In this document: positions 17,030-27,102 of the stretch, piece after piece
Position numbering within the stretch: the stretch's first letter is position 1
How the letters are laid out: every line of letters begins with the position of its first letter
Origin: Streptomyces sp. QL37
GTDB lineage: Bacteria; Actinomycetota; Actinomycetes; Streptomycetales; Streptomycetaceae
Assembly: GCF_002941025.1 (NCBI RefSeq)
Contig: NZ_PTJS01000001.1
Span: forward strand, 8,521,064-8,585,063
DNA: 64,000 nt
Reading direction: 5' to 3'
Notes under the pieces: model-generated
Told to the model about the DNA's origin: nothing
What the model saw: only the letters and a program-made list of their open reading frames with translations
The model's database searches: none
Made by a program: the position numbers and the translations under genes

Positions 17030-18297
17030 ACTGGTGTGAGCCTTCGCGGGCGGGTCCGGCCTTCGCCGGATGGATCAGACTGCGGTCTTAAGAGGGCGTC
17101 CGCCCCAGCGAATGCCCTTCTCGCTTCGGATGCGGGCGCGTTCCTTGCGCTGGGCGGCGAGCACATCGGGGTGGCGGGCGTTGGCGTTGCGCCAGCGCAG
17201 GTAGCGGTGCAGAACCTGGGTCTGCGCGGGGTGGCTGCGGTGGTGGGAGTTGGCGAGGGTGAACTGCCGCAGAGGTCCGAAGTGCGCCTCGATCGGATTG
17301 GCCCAGGAGGCGTTGGTCGGGGTGAAGTACAGCTCGACCTTGTTCTTCCGTGCCCACAGACGGATCTTGCTGCCCTTGTGTGCGGAGAGGTTGTCCATGA
17401 TTACGTAGATCGGGGCACCGTCCGGGCGTGCTGCCCGGATCGACTTCAGTGCGGCCAGGGACTGGGCGGTGCCCTTGTGGCGGCGGTTGACGCCCCACAG
17501 GGTGTCGTCGCCGACTGAGTAGCAGCCGTGGAAGTAGGTGACTCCGTGGGTGCGGTGATAGGTCGCCGGGATCCGGTCGGGGCGGCCCTGCTTGGCCCAG
17601 CAGGAGCCCCCGGTGGGGCGGATGCCTAACGGTCCGAACTCGTCGAAGGCGAAGACCCTGTCGGGGAAGTGGTCCAGGACGTGCTCGATCCGGTCGAGTT
17701 TGGCGTCGCGGTCCGGGTCGGTGGATTCCTTCCAGGTCTTGGTTCGCTGGAAGGTGATCCCTCGGCGGGCGAGCAGGCAGCGCAGGGCCTCGCGGCCCAT
17801 GCGGATCGCCTGGCCGTGGACGCGTCGCAGGTAGGCGGCGAGTTTGCGGATCGACCAGCGGGTGAAGGGCTGACCGAGCTTGGTCGGGCGGGTGGTGGCC
17901 GTCGCCACGACAAAGTCCTCGTCATCAGGGCCGAGTTGGCGGGGACGGCCTCCCGCCCACTGAGGGTCCATGCAGGCCAGGCCGATCTCGTTGAACCGGT
18001 GGATCACGTCTCGGACTGTGTCCTCGTCGGCCTGGACCAGCTGGGCGATCGCGGGCAGTCGGTTGCCGCCGGCTGAGGCCAGCAGCATCATTGCGCGCCG
18101 GTAGCGCACCGTACTGGTACTGCCCCGGCGCACGATCTGCTGCAGCCGCTGCCCCTCCTGATCGGTCAGCCTCCGCACACGAACGGGCTCGGCCACCGCA
18201 CCTCCACCTGCTGGATTGGATGTCGCCTGACATCCAACCGGTTCAGCGGTCCTGGCCGCGAGCAGCAACCCGGCGAACCAATCCGGTCAGAGCACTA
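17030..18297 (-). mobile_element. IS630-family insertion sequence, apparently complete
   Basis: The right end is the inverted repeat at 18265-18297, which reads outward as TAGTGCTCTGACCGG and finishes in the TA expected of an IS630 target duplication. The left end is less exact: TTCGCCGGATGGATCAGAC at about 17062-17080 resembles the inner part of that repeat, and the outer part is degraded. It carries one intact transposase gene. The truncated copy at 15989 shares the same terminal repeat. Confidence 0.7.
17075..18196 (-). CDS. IS630-family transposase
   Basis: 373 residues. An N-terminal pair of helix-turn-helix domains (about 20-120, including LPAIAQLVQADEDTVRDVI) precedes the DDE catalytic core. 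FAFDEFGPLG carries the first Asp, YVIMDNLSAHKGSKI the second, and TPTNASWANPIEAHFGPLR the final Glu, so the triad looks intact. Start GTG 18196 is chosen because GGAGG lies 4 bp upstream. The family cuts and pastes at TA sites. It is the only apparently intact transposase in the window. Confidence 0.88.
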   Translation of the reverse strand: MAEPVRVRRLTDQEGQRLQQIVRRGSTSTVRYRRAMMLLASAGGNRLPAIAQLVQADEDTVRDVIHRFNEIGLACMDPQWAGGRPRQLGPDDEDFVVATATTRPTKLGQPFTRWSIRKLAAYLRRVHGQAIRMGREALRCLLARRGITFQRTKTWKESTDPDRDAKLDRIEHVLDHFPDRVFAFDEFGPLGIRPTGGSCWAKQGRPDRIPATYHRTHGVTYFHGCYSVGDDTLWGVNRRHKGTAQSLAALKSIRAARPDGAPIYVIMDNLSAHKGSKIRLWARKNKVELYFTPTNASWANPIEAHFGPLRQFTLANSHHRSHPAQTQVLHRYLRWRNANARHPDVLAAQRKERARIRSEKGIRWGGRPLKTAV

Positions 18298-18307
18298 GCA
18301 TTGGGTT

Positions 18308-18655
18308 GTGCCCGCCTTCGACTTTCCCCAAGACCTCCTTGATGCCCAGGCCGCCCTCGACGCGGTGCAGGCCGAGCATGACCAGTTCGCGCAGCTTCTG
18401 CCGTGGTCGGCCGAGCCGATGCCCGGTTGGAAGTCGGACAAGCGACTGCACAGCGACTACCTGTCGGAGAAAGCGGACAGCCCCGGCTACACGACCGAGG
18501 AGGCCGAGCGTCTTGCCGGTTACCGTGCGCGGATCCTGGAGCTGACCACCTTCGTGATCACGCACCCATACTGGGCGACGCTGTCCGGCCCGGACCGGGT
18601 GGCCGCCCGCACCGCCCTCAAGCATGCCCACGACACCGCCGGCCCCGAGGCGTAG
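18308..18655 (+). CDS. Small plasmid-type protein, function unknown
   Basis: 115 residues from GTG 18308, 10 bp past the IS630 end; no RBS is evident, so the original start or promoter may have been altered by the insertion. It shares FPQDL, AQxAL, LPxxAEPMPG, LELT/STxVxTHPY/FWA with the protein at 50743-51018, so the two are paralogues. Mostly helical, no signal or membrane segment. Such short proteins are frequent next to replication or transfer genes of Streptomyces plasmids; function unknown. Confidence 0.6.
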   Translation: MPAFDFPQDLLDAQAALDAVQAEHDQFAQLLPWSAEPMPGWKSDKRLHSDYLSEKADSPGYTTEEAERLAGYRARILELTTFVITHPYWATLSGPDRVAARTALKHAHDTAGPEA

Positions 18656-18708
18656 CCATGCCCGACGCCACCCCCGCACTCAGACTCCATCAGCGACCTG
18701 ACCTCGGC

Positions 18709-18918
18709 TTACGCGGCCACGTACGTATGCGCGCGCCCGCCCCGCCACTCCACCCACTCCGGCCGGTCCAGCAGCTCCTCCGCATCGGGCAGCCCGGCCC
18801 GCCGCAGAAACTCTGTGACGTCGTGATCGTCATAGGCGAGCCCGGCGATCTGCCCGCGGATGGTGACCCGACGGCCGCCCGTGGGGGAGAGGCGGTGAAT
18901 GACTATCGGCGCGCTCAT
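18709..18918 (-). CDS. Small conserved actinobacterial protein, function unknown
   Basis: 69 residues, starting MSAPIVIHRLSPTGGRRVTI and ending in a DRPEWVEWRGGRAHTY segment. It looks like a compact beta-alpha domain with no membrane part. Similar short proteins occur in Streptomyces plasmids and integrative elements; I know of no assigned role. It faces the plasmid-type gene at 18308 on the other strand, supporting a mobile-element origin for this block. Confidence 0.55.
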   Translation of the reverse strand: MSAPIVIHRLSPTGGRRVTIRGQIAGLAYDDHDVTEFLRRAGLPDAEELLDRPEWVEWRGGRAHTYVAA

Positions 18919-19007
18919 CTCTCAAGGGTGCGACTCCACGCCGGTCACGGCATGCCGGGGCGGGCTCTGAAGTCGCGCCCCGCCCCGGGGCGTCGTACAC
19001 CGGATAT

Positions 19008-19193
19008 ATGAGCGAGGAACGGACGTCATGGCATCCGGGCGAGGTGGTGCCGGAGAGCGGGATCTACGCGTGCGACTGCGATGCGGGTCACCACTGGAGT
19101 ACTGACGTGAAGGAGCACCGCTTCCCGCCGCTCCCGGAGGGTTGCTCCGGGGCTGCGTGGAGGCTTCAGACGGACGCGCACCCCGACTCCTGA
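19008..19193 (+). CDS. Small YjzC-like protein
   Basis: 61 residues: a WHPGEVVPESGIYACDC segment, then GHHWSTDVKEHRFPPLPEG. The PGxxxPxSGIYxC pattern is shared with the small YjzC-like family of unknown role. Three Cys residues (CDC and GCS) could bind metal. There is no signal peptide. The upstream RBS is weak, and the gene lies alone between plasmid-type debris and a ligase fragment. Confidence 0.6.
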   Translation: MSEERTSWHPGEVVPESGIYACDCDAGHHWSTDVKEHRFPPLPEGCSGAAWRLQTDAHPDS

Positions 19194-19231
19194 CACCAGG
19201 CACCCGACCGCCCTCCTGGAGGGAGCCCAGT

Positions 19232-19662
19232 GCGCTCCTGAGGCCGCCTGTGGAGCCAATGCTTGCGCAGGCCCGCGAGACTCTCCCACCATTCGGCACC
19301 GGGCCCGGCCGGATGGCCGTGCAGCCCAAGTTCGACGGGTGGCTCGACGGGTTCCGGACGCTGCTTTTCACCCCGCTGCGCGCGGACGGGCCGGTGCTGC
19401 TGCAGACGAGGCGCGGGGCGCTTATCCAGGACAGCTTCCCCGATCTTGCCGCTGCCGCCCGCGGCGACCCGGCCGGTCTCGTCCCGGACGGCGAGCTCGC
19501 CGTCCTCGACCCCTACGGCCAGCTCAGCGTCACCGCCCTGCAACGCCGTGCGACCGTCGGCCGCAACACCCGCGTCCTGGCGGCAGAGATGCCCGCCCTT
19601 GCATCGCGTTCGACGTACTGCGGACCCACGGCCAAGAGCTGCTGGACGCCCCGAACATGCCA
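19232..19662 (+). pseudogene. ATP-dependent DNA ligase, truncated N-terminal part
   Basis: Encodes PVEPMLAQARETLPPFG, then AVQPKFDGW (motif I KxDG with the adenylation Lys), VLLQTRRGALIQDSFPDL (motif III region) and VPDGELAV. A frameshift at about 19600 moves the continuation IAFDVLRTHGQELLDAP into another frame, and the rest of the adenylation and OB domains is missing. The family includes LigD-like and small actinobacterial ligases. It is not functional as read. No good start with an RBS is present. Confidence 0.7.
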
Positions 19663-19838
19663 GATGAAGGCAGTTGGGTCAGGGAGAACGGTTTCTCCGG
19701 TGAATCCCGGCCCGGTCAGTGGTCTGTCCCGGCCGCGAGTGCATGTCTTGTTGGCATATTCGCGATCTCAGGGGGAGACCCCCCGGGTGGTCCCCGGTCC
19801 GGGTTCCGCCATCGCTTACGAGCTGCCAGGAGATGCCC

Positions 19839-21041
19839 GTGACCGCTTTACTCGCGATCAAGAGCGCACGTGCCGTCATCGCCGGATACGGTCCGGAGGG
19901 CAGACCCTTCGGCCGTCTGGTGCCCACGGATGAACTCGTCAAGGAGATCCACCCGAAACGGCCGACGAAGGCTCCTGAGGGCCCGACCGAGGACGTCCGG
20001 CCCTCGTTCGTCCGGGAGAAGCTGGGCATCGGCTCCGTCGCCACGACCCACCACACCGACACCCTCACCGCCCAGACCCTCACCGGCGGCGACGCGGCCA
20101 GTTCGCGCGCGGTGTTCAACCCCGACATCGACGCGATGACCACCCGCGCATTGCATCTGGCCCTCCAGGACCATGGGCGCCCCGCCCGCCCGGAGGCGCT
20201 CGCCGGCCACATCCACCTGTCATGGTCGAGCGACGACCGACAGATGTTCGCGCTCGCCGAAGCCCGCCGGGAAACCGGATGGCACACACCGGGCCTGACA
20301 TCCCTGCACCTGCTGTCCGGATGCGCGGGACTGATCGAGGCCCTGAACTACGCCCAATACCTGCTGCACCACACCCCGGCCCGCGACGACGAGGACGCTG
20401 TCGTGTTCGTGACCGCGAGCAACGACCTCTCCGCGATCGCCCATACCCGCGGCCCGTGCTCCGCCCCCGACAACGAGGACCTCGACCAGTGGCTCTTCCC
20501 GGCGATCTTCGGCGAAGGAGCCGGCGCGATGATCATCGGCCACCCCGACCCCGAAGGGGGTGACTGGGTCGTGGAGGACTGGGCGATCGAGCCGGTCACC
20601 GAGGACTGGCGGGTGACCATGCCGCCCGAACAGGACACCCCGCACATGGTGATCCGCGCCCGCGGTGTCGGCGCCACCTACCGCACCAACATCCCCCTCG
20701 CAGCACACCGCGGACTCAATGCCCTGGGCCGGGGAACCACAGTCGAAGACCTGCACCGACTGTGCCTGCACGAGTCCAACCCGCGCATGCTCGCCGAAGT
20801 CGCCACCAGACTCGGCGCACCCGAAGAAACCGTACACAGCATCAGCGCCACGGTCGGCACCCTGGCCTGCGTCTCCGCCTTCACCCTCCTCGAAGAAGCC
20901 TTCCACTCCCACCGCCCCACCCCTCCGGACACCGCCGCCACCGTGGTCTGCGCGCTGATCGGCGACGTCGCCGGGTCCGTCGCCGCCGGCCACATCACCC
21001 TGCGCCACCAGACAGCCGGGGTCTCTTCCGCGGACGTTTGA
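19839..21041 (+). CDS. FabH-like 3-oxoacyl-ACP synthase III-family protein
   Basis: About 400 residues with the thiolase fold. The nucleophile is Cys162 (LLSGCAGLIEAL), and the His appears as HESN at 311-314, where FabH has HQAN. The third catalytic position, GNTS in FabH, reads GTLA (about 340-343), so the Asn is missing. This is seen in relatives that act as acyltransferases rather than decarboxylating synthases. AGGAG lies 6 bp before GTG 19839 but directly abuts ATG 19833, so the GTG start is preferred. Codon 4 is TTA (19848-19850), suggesting bldA control. The two genes that follow may be co-expressed. Confidence 0.8.
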   Translation: MTALLAIKSARAVIAGYGPEGRPFGRLVPTDELVKEIHPKRPTKAPEGPTEDVRPSFVREKLGIGSVATTHHTDTLTAQTLTGGDAASSRAVFNPDIDAMTTRALHLALQDHGRPARPEALAGHIHLSWSSDDRQMFALAEARRETGWHTPGLTSLHLLSGCAGLIEALNYAQYLLHHTPARDDEDAVVFVTASNDLSAIAHTRGPCSAPDNEDLDQWLFPAIFGEGAGAMIIGHPDPEGGDWVVEDWAIEPVTEDWRVTMPPEQDTPHMVIRARGVGATYRTNIPLAAHRGLNALGRGTTVEDLHRLCLHESNPRMLAEVATRLGAPEETVHSISATVGTLACVSAFTLLEEAFHSHRPTPPDTAATVVCALIGDVAGSVAAGHITLRHQTAGVSSADV

Positions 21042-21178
21042 CCCGAGCGGCCTTCCGACGGAGCCCGTGCGCAGGGTTGACACGGTCGTGTCGAGGGCCG
21101 CGTTCTGTCGTTGATCAAGAAGCAGGCGCATACGCCAGGCCAGGCCGGCGAGGCCCGGCCCCGATACAGGAGTGGACG

Positions 21179-21466
21179 ATGAACAGGGAAACACGGAACA
21201 CCGGGGCGCGGGCCGTGGTGCTGGGGGCGGTCGCCGGGGCGGCTCTGCTTCCTGCCGGAGCTGCAGAGGCCAACGTCGTCGGCGTCGGGAACGCGACGTT
21301 CGGCAACACCTGCGTGAACCACACCGACGCACGGGCCGAGGGTGCGACTGTCGCCGGGAGCGGCCTGGGCAGCGGCAACCACGCCGGTCTGCCCCTCAAC
21401 CTGGCGCGCAACCACTGCGGAAACAGCGGCATCATCTGCACCGCGATTTTCATGGCACGTTACTGA
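21179..21466 (+). CDS. Small secreted Cys-containing protein
   Basis: 95 residues. A Sec signal (MNRETRNTGARAVVLGAVAG, then a short hydrophobic core ending AAEAN) precedes a mature part of about 65 residues. This has three Cys (NTCVNH, NHCGNSG, IICTAIF) and GNATFGNTCVN, which recalls chaplin-type motifs, but the hydrophobic chaplin repeats are absent. RBS ACAGGAG lies 7 bp upstream. Probably exported to the wall or surface; function unknown. It lies between the FabH-like and TPR genes, with 137 bp and 46 bp gaps. Confidence 0.65.
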   Translation: MNRETRNTGARAVVLGAVAGAALLPAGAAEANVVGVGNATFGNTCVNHTDARAEGATVAGSGLGSGNHAGLPLNLARNHCGNSGIICTAIFMARY

Positions 21467-21512
21467 TGCGCGGCGCGGAGCGGCTATCGACGGTGACGGA
21501 GGGGCCGGGACA

Positions 21513-22754
21513 GTGAGGACGACGGGTGCAGTGGCGGCTGCGGTGCCGGTCGGTCAGCGGGCGGTTGCAGAGTTTCTGGCCCTGAGCGGGCAGACGCTGC
21601 CGCTGCTGCGGAAGTGGGTGGCCGAGGAACCCGGTCGCGGCCTCGCGCGGGGCCTGCTGACGCTCGCGACGTCCGAGCGGATGAGCGACACCATCCTCAA
21701 GCAGCAGCTGCTCACCGCCCACCGGGACGCGCAGGCCGCCGGCGAGCGGGAAGCGAGTCTGGTGTACGGAATCTTCCTGCACACCCACCGCCAGTACCGG
21801 CTGACCGCCGATCACCTGGTGGCGCACTTCGAACGCTGGCCGGCCGACGAGGTCGCGACACTGATGCTCGACGCCTTCCCTGCCGGCGGGGACGCCGCCT
21901 ACCACGCGCACGGAGATGCCCTGGTGGAGCAGCAGGCCGCGCTTGCCGGACCGGACAGCTGGGCGTGGACGAGCTGCCTCGCGGCGGTGAGGGCGGAGCA
22001 GGGCCGGGTACGCGAAGCGCACCGGCTCGCCGAGCACGCACTGTCCCTCAACGCCCGCTCCGGAGTGGCCCTGCACGCCCTCGCCCATGCCGAGCACGAG
22101 CTCGGGGCGGGCCCGGCATCCACCCGGATGCTGGACGAGTGGATGGCTCAGGATCCCCAAGCGGTGCAGACGGGGCATCTGAACTGGCACGCCGCTCTGC
22201 AGTCCATCGCCTCCGGCGATTTTGCCGATGCCCGCCACCGGGCCGATTCCGCGTTGCGGCGTGAGGACGTGGGCATGCGGGCGGCGACGAACTGGCGCCT
22301 GATGCTCGTCGGCCAGGAGCCGGCCGGCCGCAGCGACCCGGACCACGTTCGAGAACTCCTCGCGGCGCCCGGCGGGATGGCGGAGGTCTTCCACACCTTC
22401 AACCTGGCCCTGGCCCTGGCCGTGGAAGCCGCGACCGACGACCTGGAACGCCTGGCCGACCGGGCGGCCGCCGACCCGCGACCCGACTACCGCGAGGTCC
22501 TGGCCCCCGTGGTCCGGGCACTCGCCCGCATCACAGCCGGGCGCCCCCGCGCAGCAGCCGACACACTGGCTGCGCTTGGCGAGAAGGCCGAACGGATCGG
22601 CGGCGTACGCGTGGAGCGGGAGATCATCCAGGACACCCTCGCCCGAGCCCTCAACGACTCCGGCAACCCCGCCCGAGCCGCCGAACTCCTGCACCACCGC
22701 ACCACCAGCCGCCACCACCACAGCTACGAGGACCTCCTTCTGGCCCCACGCTGA
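21513..22754 (+). CDS. Tetratricopeptide-like helical repeat protein
   Basis: 413 residues, Ala/Leu/Arg-rich and entirely helical. TPR-like units are visible, such as ARSGVALHALAHAEHELGAG and RAAADTLAALGEKAERIGG. The architecture fits a scaffold or a regulator-like helical repeat; no catalytic or DNA-binding motif is seen. GTG 21513 is chosen because GGAGGGG precedes it by 8 bp. It lies 46 bp after the small secreted protein and downstream of the FabH-like gene, so a three-gene unit is plausible. The 3' end abuts IS5 debris. Confidence 0.65.
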   Translation: MRTTGAVAAAVPVGQRAVAEFLALSGQTLPLLRKWVAEEPGRGLARGLLTLATSERMSDTILKQQLLTAHRDAQAAGEREASLVYGIFLHTHRQYRLTADHLVAHFERWPADEVATLMLDAFPAGGDAAYHAHGDALVEQQAALAGPDSWAWTSCLAAVRAEQGRVREAHRLAEHALSLNARSGVALHALAHAEHELGAGPASTRMLDEWMAQDPQAVQTGHLNWHAALQSIASGDFADARHRADSALRREDVGMRAATNWRLMLVGQEPAGRSDPDHVRELLAAPGGMAEVFHTFNLALALAVEAATDDLERLADRAAADPRPDYREVLAPVVRALARITAGRPRAAADTLAALGEKAERIGGVRVEREIIQDTLARALNDSGNPARAAELLHHRTTSRHHHSYEDLLLAPR

Positions 22755-22852
22755 AGAGGAGGCCCGACGGCGGACGTCCCAGCACCGCCCAGCCCATACT
22801 CAGGCGCGACTACTGCCAACTTGCCCCGCATGATCGGGACACACTGCGCGGA

Positions 22853-23127
22853 GTCCAGCACCGCGCGGGACAGGTCGAGCAGGCCGGCGTCGCCCATGCC
22901 GTGCAGGATCTCCCCGTGCAGCCGGCCCCGGACACCGGCTCTCGACCAGATCAGGAACCTGCGGTGTGCCGTCGACTTCGATATCCCGAAGCACGGCGGC
23001 AACGCCCGCCAGGCACATTTGCTGACCAGCACATAGATGATCGCGGCGAACAGCGTCTCATCAGGCGTGTCCTGCGTCCCGCCGCCCTGCGGCCGCACCC
23101 TCGACGGTGCGGATCAGCGGCTCCGCG
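22853..23127 (-). pseudogene. IS5-family transposase fragment (inverted partner of 41357)
   Basis: Encodes DETLFAAIIYVLVSKCAWRA, LPPCFGISKSTAHRRFLIW and RAGVRGRLHGEILHGMGDAG, then LLDLSRAVLDSA, the N-terminal domain of an IS5 transposase. The catalytic domain is absent. The block is nearly identical to 41357-41638 on the opposite strand, about 18 kb away, so the two form a long inverted repeat around the glycan locus. Confidence 0.75.
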
Positions 23128-23129
23128 AT

Positions 23130-23520
23130 CTCCCGTGGCCGCGGCGAGTTCGGCCGGGGTGCAAACTCTCATTTGCGCAACTTCCCGTACCGGTTGGTGG
23201 GTGATGGATTCGGTGTCCTGGACGAGGAAGGCGTTGATCGCGTTGCAGGTGGTGCGGGCCTCGGCGAACACGGACATGAGGACAGCGTCGATGTTCGGGC
23301 TATCGGGGTGGCGATGGAGAACATCACGGATGCGTTGGGTGGATCCTGAGAACTGGTCGGCAGAAGGAGGAGAGTTGAGGCTGCGTACCGGACCGGACTG
23401 CTGATGGCGGTTGCGAGCCGGTCGGCGTCGGCCTGCAAGGCGGTACAGGGCCGAGGTGAACTCCTCTACTTCCGCCTGCAGTTGTTCGAAATAGCGCTCG
23501 GTATCGACAGGCCGTCCTTA
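23130..23520 (-). pseudogene. Decayed gene of unknown family, cut by IS5 debris
   Basis: The minus strand reads as a plausible protein end when two frames are joined: YFEQLQAEVEEFTSALYRL, then STQRIRDVLHRHPDSPNIDA, VLMSVFAEARTTCNAINAFL, VQDTESITHQPVREVAQM. It lacks a start and runs into the IS5 fragment. The family is not recognised. Probably the remains of the gene the IS entered. Confidence 0.35.
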
Positions 23521-23589
23521 CCGCAGGTCGGATACGACGCGTTCCGAAGTCATCAGCCAGGATCGTGCAGCGACACGGGCTGTGGCGAT

Positions 23590-23732
23590 GATCTCCAGGG
23601 TCAGATCGTCCTCCGCGCCCCGTCGACCGAGGCAAGTACGGCTCGACGATCCACCTGATCACGGAGCGGTCAGGTCTGCCCATATCCGTCGGCATTTCCG
23701 GGGCCGGCCTGCACGACGCGCTCGCTGCGTAA
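23590..23732 (+). pseudogene. Second IS5-subgroup transposase fragment
   Basis: Plus-strand reading gives PVDRGKYGSTIHLITERSG followed by LPISVGISGAGLHDALAA, the region around the second catalytic Asp in another IS5 subgroup (normally DRGKxGSKxHLIT). It belongs to a different subgroup from the neighbouring fragment and is only about 45 codons long. Confidence 0.6.
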
Positions 23733-23799
23733 CCCCGACAGGGCCTACCTGCCGGGGCTCCCTCGGCCTGGTTTCCCGGGCCCGCCGGGGTGCGCTCGG

Positions 23800-25167
<1,368 letters not shown>

Positions 25168-25220
25168 AGGTACCTCGCAGACGTCGAGCAGGTGAGGGGC
25201 ATAGCGGTCGATGGGTGCGG

Positions 25221-26096
25221 CTACTTGACGGCGCCGGCGGTGAGGCCGGCGACGAGGTAGCGCTGGAGGAGCAGGAACCCGGCGACGACGGGCAGGCTCA
25301 CCACGAGCGAGGCTGCCATGACCTGGTTCCAGTACACGTCGTTCTGCGTGGAGTAGCCCTGCAGGCCGACGGCCAGGGTGCGGGTCGTCTCGTTGGTCAT
25401 GACGGAGGCGAAGAGGACTTCGCCCCAGGCCGTCATGAACGCGTACACGGCGACGGCGACGATGCCGGGAATGGCCGCAGGGACGATGACCCGGAACAGC
25501 GCGCCGAGCGGGCCGCAGCCGTCCACCTTGGCCGCCTCGTCCAGATCCCTGGGCACCGAGTCGAAGTATCCGATCAGCATCCAGATGGAGAAGGGGAGGG
25601 AGAAGGTGAGGTACGTGATGATGAGGCCGATCCGCGACCCGAACAGTGCGATGCCCGTGGCGTTGCCGATGTTCACGTAGATGAGGAACAGCGGCAGGAG
25701 GAAGAGGATGCCGGGGAACATCTGCGTCGAGAGGACGGTCACCGTGAACACGCGCTTGCCGCGGAAGTTGTAGCGGCTGACGGCGTAGGCCGCGAACACC
25801 GCGATCACCACGGAGCAGACGGTCGCCGCCCCGGCGACGATCAAGGAGTTCATGAAGTAGTCGGCGAGGGGGACCGTGTCCCAGATGTCGAAGTAAGGGC
25901 TGACGGTCAGGCCCGAGGGAATCCACTGGAACTTCCCGGTCACGTCTTCCAGCGGCTTGAGAGAGCTGGTGATCATCACGAACACCGGCAGGACCACGAA
26001 GACGGTGAGAAGCGTGAGGAAGACCCGCCGCGCCCACAGGAACGACTGCGGGGGCGCCATCGGGGAAGGGGCTCGGCGCTGTGCGGTCCTAGGCAT
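25221..26096 (-). CDS. Carbohydrate ABC transporter permease (MalG-type)
   Basis: 291 residues with six hydrophobic segments. The cytoplasmic EAA loop, [20 protein letters not shown] followed by IVPAAIPG, contacts the ATPase. The start overlaps the end of the partner permease by 8 bp, giving coupled translation. It forms the heterodimeric channel with the MalF-type subunit. No ATPase is encoded in the operon; in Streptomyces such importers commonly use the shared ATPase MsiK encoded elsewhere (known for the genus, inferred here). Confidence 0.9.
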   Translation of the reverse strand: MPRTAQRRAPSPMAPPQSFLWARRVFLTLLTVFVVLPVFVMITSSLKPLEDVTGKFQWIPSGLTVSPYFDIWDTVPLADYFMNSLIVAGAATVCSVVIAVFAAYAVSRYNFRGKRVFTVTVLSTQMFPGILFLLPLFLIYVNIGNATGIALFGSRIGLIITYLTFSLPFSIWMLIGYFDSVPRDLDEAAKVDGCGPLGALFRVIVPAAIPGIVAVAVYAFMTAWGEVLFASVMTNETTRTLAVGLQGYSTQNDVYWNQVMAASLVVSLPVVAGFLLLQRYLVAGLTAGAVK

Positions 26097-27102
26097 CGGT
26101 CGCCTGCTTTCCTCGGGACGTGAACAGGAGGTAGAGGCCGGTCACCACGAGCAGGAAAAGCAGCAGCAGGACCGACATCGCGGAGCCCGTGCCGAAGTTC
26201 CAGGTCTGGAAGGACGACTGGTAGATGTGGATGGAGATCAGGTCTGCCGATGCCGGTGCGGACTTGCCGAACAGGACGAACGGCGTGTTGAAGTCGTTGA
26301 AGGTCCAGAGGAACAGGACCAGTACGAGGACCTGGTTGACGGGCCGCAGTGACGGCAGGGTGATGCGGCGGACCTGCTGCCACACTCCGGCGCCGTCGAG
26401 CGCCGCAGCTTCGTAGATATCCCGGGGAACGTTCTGGAGCCCGGCCATCATGATGAGGAAGGCGAAGGGCCAGCCCTTCCACACCGAGACGACGAGCAGC
26501 GTCACGAACGCGTTGTCGCCGATCAGCCAGAACGGCGGGCTGTCCGTCAGGCCGAGCTGGTCGTGGATGACGTGGTTGATGATGCCGTTGTCGCGCTGGA
26601 ACATGAACGCCCAGGTGATGACCGCGGCGTAGACGGGCAGGGCGTACGGCACGAGGAAGAGCGTGCGCAGGAATCCCCTGCCGCGGAAGGTCTCCTGCAT
26701 GAAGATCGCGGCGGCGGTTCCGAGGAACCAGCACAGCCCCACCGAGACCACGGTGAACAGGCAGGTCGTCAGGAACGACTGCACCAGCGCCTCGCCCACC
26801 GGGGCGTCGAAGTCGACCGAGACGGCGTAGTTGTCCAGACCGGTCCACGGCGCGGTGGCCCAGTCCCGGATGTAGAACTGGGTGAGCTGCCGGAAGCTGA
26901 CGACGATGCCGATGATCATGGGCACCAGGTGGACCAGCAGCTCGAGGAGCAGGGCGGGGAGCAGCAGCAGGTAGGGCAGGCCGATCTTGCGCAGCCGCCC
27001 GGAGCGGCGTCTGCGCGGCGCCGCTCCGGGGTCGTTCTTCTCTGCTGTCCGCTCGCCGCTGACGGTGGCGACGGTTGTGGTCATGGTGGTGTCCGTGCTC
27101 AC
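26089..27102 (-). CDS. Carbohydrate ABC transporter permease (MalF-type)
   Basis: 337 residues: a basic cytoplasmic N-terminus (RRRRSGRLRK), then a first hydrophobic helix LPYLLLLPALLLELLVHLV and five more. The EAA motif is DIYEAAALDGAGVWQQVRRI. GTG 27102 is preferred because it overlaps the TGA of the binding-protein gene (GTGA), giving translational coupling; ATG 27084 is a possible internal start. It forms the membrane channel with the MalG-type subunit. Confidence 0.9.
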   Translation of the reverse strand: MSTDTTMTTTVATVSGERTAEKNDPGAAPRRRRSGRLRKIGLPYLLLLPALLLELLVHLVPMIIGIVVSFRQLTQFYIRDWATAPWTGLDNYAVSVDFDAPVGEALVQSFLTTCLFTVVSVGLCWFLGTAAAIFMQETFRGRGFLRTLFLVPYALPVYAAVITWAFMFQRDNGIINHVIHDQLGLTDSPPFWLIGDNAFVTLLVVSVWKGWPFAFLIMMAGLQNVPRDIYEAAALDGAGVWQQVRRITLPSLRPVNQVLVLVLFLWTFNDFNTPFVLFGKSAPASADLISIHIYQSSFQTWNFGTGSAMSVLLLLFLLVVTGLYLLFTSRGKQATDA

